Below, piece by piece: positions 61,821-64,000 of a stretch of 64,000 nucleotides of DNA. The stretch spans positions 62,001 to 126,000 of the forward strand of contig JAGCSR010000056.1 in NCBI GenBank assembly GCA_017964005.1, written 5' to 3'. The stretch comes from Clostridiales bacterium. GTDB taxonomy: Bacteria; Bacillota; Clostridia; Saccharofermentanales; Saccharofermentanaceae. The notes under the pieces are model-generated. The model was not told the DNA's origin. It saw only the letters and a program-made list of their open reading frames with translations, and made no database searches. Position 1 is the first letter of the stretch; every line of letters starts with the position of its first letter. Made by a program: the position numbers and the translations under genes.

Positions 61821-62417
61821 ATGAAGAGATTAAAGATCACGGCACTCATCGCAGCGCTCTGCCTGGCATTCTGCATGACGGGATGCAATACCGCAGGACA
61901 GAATACTCTCCCTTCCGAGACGACTCCTTCCGAGACAACGACTGAAGCCGCAACCTCCGAGACAGAGACTACAACGACGGCCGAAGAGACAACAACGACG
62001 ACCACGACGGAAGAAGAGACAACTACGACTACTACAACAGAGGAAGAGACTACAACTACTACCACTGCTGAAGAGACAACGACTACAAAGAAGCCCAAAG
62101 AGACTACGACCAAAGCCACAAAAGACACTAAAGATACCAAAGACACCAAGGATACAAAGGCTACCAAGGCAACAAAGGATACAAAGCCTGATGATCACAA
62201 GAAAGCAAAGTATGCAGGCATGAGTGACTTTGAGATCGCCGAGTCTTTCATCGGCAAGAAGGCCAAGGATCTCATCAAGGTCCTCGGTGGCAAGCTTGAA
62301 GTAGTCCAGGCATGTGTCGATGATGTCGGAATGGCTATCATCAAGTATAAGGACTTTACAGTTCAGTGCGAGCAGAAGTCACCTGATGCCGACTGGATCG
62401 TTACTGAAGTATTCTGA
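61821..62417 (+). CDS. Lipoprotein with long Thr-rich repeat linker
   Basis: The 198-residue protein begins with a lipoprotein signal peptide and the lipobox MTGC (Cys at about 22). Residues ~30-125 are low complexity: blocks of Thr with Glu (TTTTTTEEE-like), then Thr-Lys-Asp repeats. The last ~65 residues form a small globular domain beginning YAGMSDFEIAESF and ending DWIVTEVF, which I do not recognise. The ATG has GAGGTGG upstream. The Thr-rich part probably spans the wall and may be glycosylated. The gene precedes two genes for secreted cell-wall-repeat proteins. Confidence 0.85.
   Translation: MKRLKITALIAALCLAFCMTGCNTAGQNTLPSETTPSETTTEAATSETETTTTAEETTTTTTTEEETTTTTTTEEETTTTTTAEETTTTKKPKETTTKATKDTKDTKDTKDTKATKATKDTKPDDHKKAKYAGMSDFEIAESFIGKKAKDLIKVLGGKLEVVQACVDDVGMAIIKYKDFTVQCEQKSPDADWIVTEVF
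61965..62180 (+). repeat. Low-complexity tandem coding repeat (Thr/Glu then Thr/Lys/Asp)
   Basis: About 30-base units encoding runs of Thr followed by two or three Glu occur three or four times, then a shorter 9-base unit encoding Thr-Lys-Asp repeats several times. The region is prone to length change by slippage. Confidence 0.75.
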
Positions 62418-62448
62418 TATATCCCTATAATAACCTGAAGGTGAGACT

Positions 62449-63768
62449 ATGAAAGATCTTAAGACTTTATTCCGTTCCATGACAGCTTTAGCAGTCGCAA
62501 TGCTGGCTATAGGACTCATAACATGTTCTTCTGCCGATTGGGGCAGGACAGTTTGGGCTGATGAGACTGACGTTACAACTGCCGCATCCGATGATGCCGG
62601 CGATGATGATGTCCTTAACGGATTCGTTAACGATAACGGAGAGACATTCTATTACCGGGACGGCAAGAAGGTTACCGGATGGGTGGAAGATGACGGCGAT
62701 AAGTATTATTTCTATAAGTCCTCCAAGTCCGGTTCCGGCGATCCTCATACGAAGGGCGCCCTGGCAACAGGCTGGCAGAACATAGACGGAGCAAAGTTCT
62801 ATTTCTTCAAGTCCGGCAAGACTTCCGGCGGTGCTCCTCACAAGAAGGGTGCAATGGCTACGGGCTGGCAGCTGATCGACAGCGAGAAGTTCTATTTCTA
62901 TACGGAAGATACCGAAGTGTCCGGCAAGACGCGCGCCAAAGGGTCCATGGTGACCGGCTGGCAGACCATTGACGGCGCAAAGTACTATTTCTATAAGTCA
63001 TTCAAGACCGCTTCCGGCAAGCCTCACCGCAAGGGGGCTATGGCTAAGGGCTGGCAGACACTTTCCAAGGAGAAGTACTACTTTTACCCGAGCGCTTCCG
63101 GCAGCCGCAAATCCGGAACCATGGCAACCGGCGGAGTAAACATCTCCGGCAAGGGATATGTTTTCGCGGATTCCGGCAAACTCGTCATGAAGGATATGCG
63201 AGGCTGGTATAAGGTCGGTGAAGATTACTATTTCTGCGACCGTTCCACAGGCAAGATGGTGAAGAACGACACGGCTCACGGCATCTACCTGCGTAATGAC
63301 GGCAAGGCTCAGCTTACGGATTTTGCCAAGGAGAAGATCCCCGTAATGATCAGGGCCCGCGAGATCGTAGCCGAGATCACGAATAAGAACGATACCCTGG
63401 CTCAGAAGAAGTGGAAATGCTATAAGTACATCGCAAAGTTCCCTTATATCTATAAGGATGCTCCTATCGGAGACCATATCAAGAATAAGGATTACGCATG
63501 CTGGGATGCCCACTATGCCAATAACATCCTTAACGCATACGGTGACCAGAAGACCTGCGGCGGCGAGTGCAGTGCCCAGTCGGTTGCTTTGGGCTACCTT
63601 TTCACCGAGCTCAACTTCGGTAAGGTTACATTCAATACTTCATATACCCACGGCTGGATCGAAGTCAACGGTCTGTGCTACGATGCCCTGTTCATCAAGT
63701 CCAGGGGCATGGACTGGTGGGAGATGAAGAGCTACCCTGCAACTCCTTCCTTTACAGCTGTTATCTGA
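62449..63768 (+). CDS. Secreted cell-wall-repeat protein with transglutaminase-like domain
   Basis: The 439-residue protein has a signal peptide (predicted cut near ADE, residue 37), then about seven repeats of the cell wall/choline-binding type (about residues 57-280), many starting GWQ and containing YYFY or FYF, with a basic KGAMAT end. The C-terminal ~150 residues form a transglutaminase-like domain: Cys in GECSAQ, His in YTHGWIEV and Asp in CYDALF. It may cross-link or cleave at the surface while the repeats bind the wall. AAGGTGAG precedes the ATG. A related gene follows after 13 bp. Confidence 0.87.
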   Translation: MKDLKTLFRSMTALAVAMLAIGLITCSSADWGRTVWADETDVTTAASDDAGDDDVLNGFVNDNGETFYYRDGKKVTGWVEDDGDKYYFYKSSKSGSGDPHTKGALATGWQNIDGAKFYFFKSGKTSGGAPHKKGAMATGWQLIDSEKFYFYTEDTEVSGKTRAKGSMVTGWQTIDGAKYYFYKSFKTASGKPHRKGAMAKGWQTLSKEKYYFYPSASGSRKSGTMATGGVNISGKGYVFADSGKLVMKDMRGWYKVGEDYYFCDRSTGKMVKNDTAHGIYLRNDGKAQLTDFAKEKIPVMIRAREIVAEITNKNDTLAQKKWKCYKYIAKFPYIYKDAPIGDHIKNKDYACWDAHYANNILNAYGDQKTCGGECSAQSVALGYLFTELNFGKVTFNTSYTHGWIEVNGLCYDALFIKSRGMDWWEMKSYPATPSFTAVI

Positions 63769-63781
63769 TAAGGGTGCCGGC

Positions 63782-64000
63782 ATGAAGAAGATTAGATCGG
63801 CGGCAGCTTTGGTTTTGATCCTTGCCCTGTCTTTGGGGTTTGCAGGATGCAGACCTGCTTTGGCAAAAGGACTTTTCGAGCAGAACGGCAATACGTGTTT
63901 TTATGATGACGAAGGCAAACTGGTCTACGAGAACATGAAGGGCTGGTATGCCATTGACGGCAAGTATGTCTTCATCGACAGGACTTCCGGCAAACAGGTT
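63782..64000 (+). CDS. Start of a second lipoprotein with cell-wall-type repeats (3' end outside window)
   Basis: 73 codons are seen. The start is a lipoprotein signal peptide ending in FAGC (Cys at about 23), then FYDDEGKLVYENMKGWYAIDG-type sequence. That segment parallels residues ~260-290 of the previous protein (GKLVMKDMRGWY, then a DRSTGK turn matching DRTSGK here), so the two are paralogues and probably share the C-terminal transglutaminase-like domain. AGGGTG precedes the ATG. Confidence 0.82.
   Translation, partial: MKKIRSAAALVLILALSLGFAGCRPALAKGLFEQNGNTCFYDDEGKLVYENMKGWYAIDGKYVFIDRTSGKQV

Noticed and set aside
61793-62167. Val/Ser-rich open frame antisense to the Thr-rich linker
   Set aside because: It is the simple complement of Thr and Glu codons, low complexity, and without a start signal.

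Overview
The window looks like chromosomal DNA of an obligately anaerobic, Gram-positive member of the Clostridia (Bacillota). The grounds are pyruvate:ferredoxin oxidoreductase, a DnaD/DnaI-type primosome pair, a small zinc-type L28, type II pantothenate kinase, HemZ, DegV/FakA/PlsY, YfhO proteins, purine-rich AGGAGG ribosome binding sites and absence of any outer-membrane gene such as a pilus secretin. No rRNA, tRNA, transposon, prophage or CRISPR array was seen. The species cannot be named from the sequence alone.

Layout. 1-9.4 kb holds the end of a membrane protein, a CsbB/GtrB-type glycosyltransferase divergent from a YfhO protein, a phosphoglucomutase, a HAD phosphatase with a leaderless-looking start and a VanW-domain surface protein. 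9.6-13.2 kb is pyruvate:ferredoxin oxidoreductase with its own promoter and terminator. 13.2-17.7 kb has a transglutaminase-like lipoprotein, the DnaD-like/DnaI-like pair and a membrane SH3 protein ending in a degenerate NlpC/P60 domain. 17.7-26.6 kb contains rpmB, serS, a DUF4015 glycosidase-like protein (second leaderless-looking start), a degenerate Nudix protein, a YigZ protein, an HtrA protease, a 40-residue membrane peptide, a foldase-like protein and a lipid kinase. 26.8-32.9 kb carries two more YfhO-like proteins and a DEDDh exonuclease.

The most distinctive part is 33-48.4 kb, a Gram-positive type IV pilus region. It has a 647-residue PilX/GspK-like protein (33 kb), a prepilin peptidase without a recognisable GxGD motif heading a leftward yebC operon, then pilB-pilT-pilC-pilM-pilN-pilO, then four prepilins. 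Two of the prepilins are extremely short (66 and 71 residues), and one of these stands alone between a strong promoter and a strong terminator. pilB appears to be transcribed from a promoter whose predicted start lies at the foot of a 9-bp hairpin, downstream of three TTGTCA boxes.

48.5-56 kb is a tightly packed run: coaW, a DUF1624-like acyltransferase, a DUF3810 metallopeptidase-like protein, hemZ, then degV-fakA-plsY, which fits the route from fatty acid through acyl-phosphate to lysophosphatidate. 56-60.3 kb encodes a 1,253-residue protein joining a LacI-type sensor, a degenerate GGDEF, an intact EAL and a glycine-rich beta-helix-like tail, followed by a cytidine deaminase-like gene. PilB here carries two MshEN motifs, which bind c-di-GMP in other systems, so this EAL protein and the pilus may be linked. 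The window ends with an alpha-amylase-family enzyme, a Thr-rich lipoprotein and two related secreted cell-wall-repeat proteins, the last cut by the window edge.
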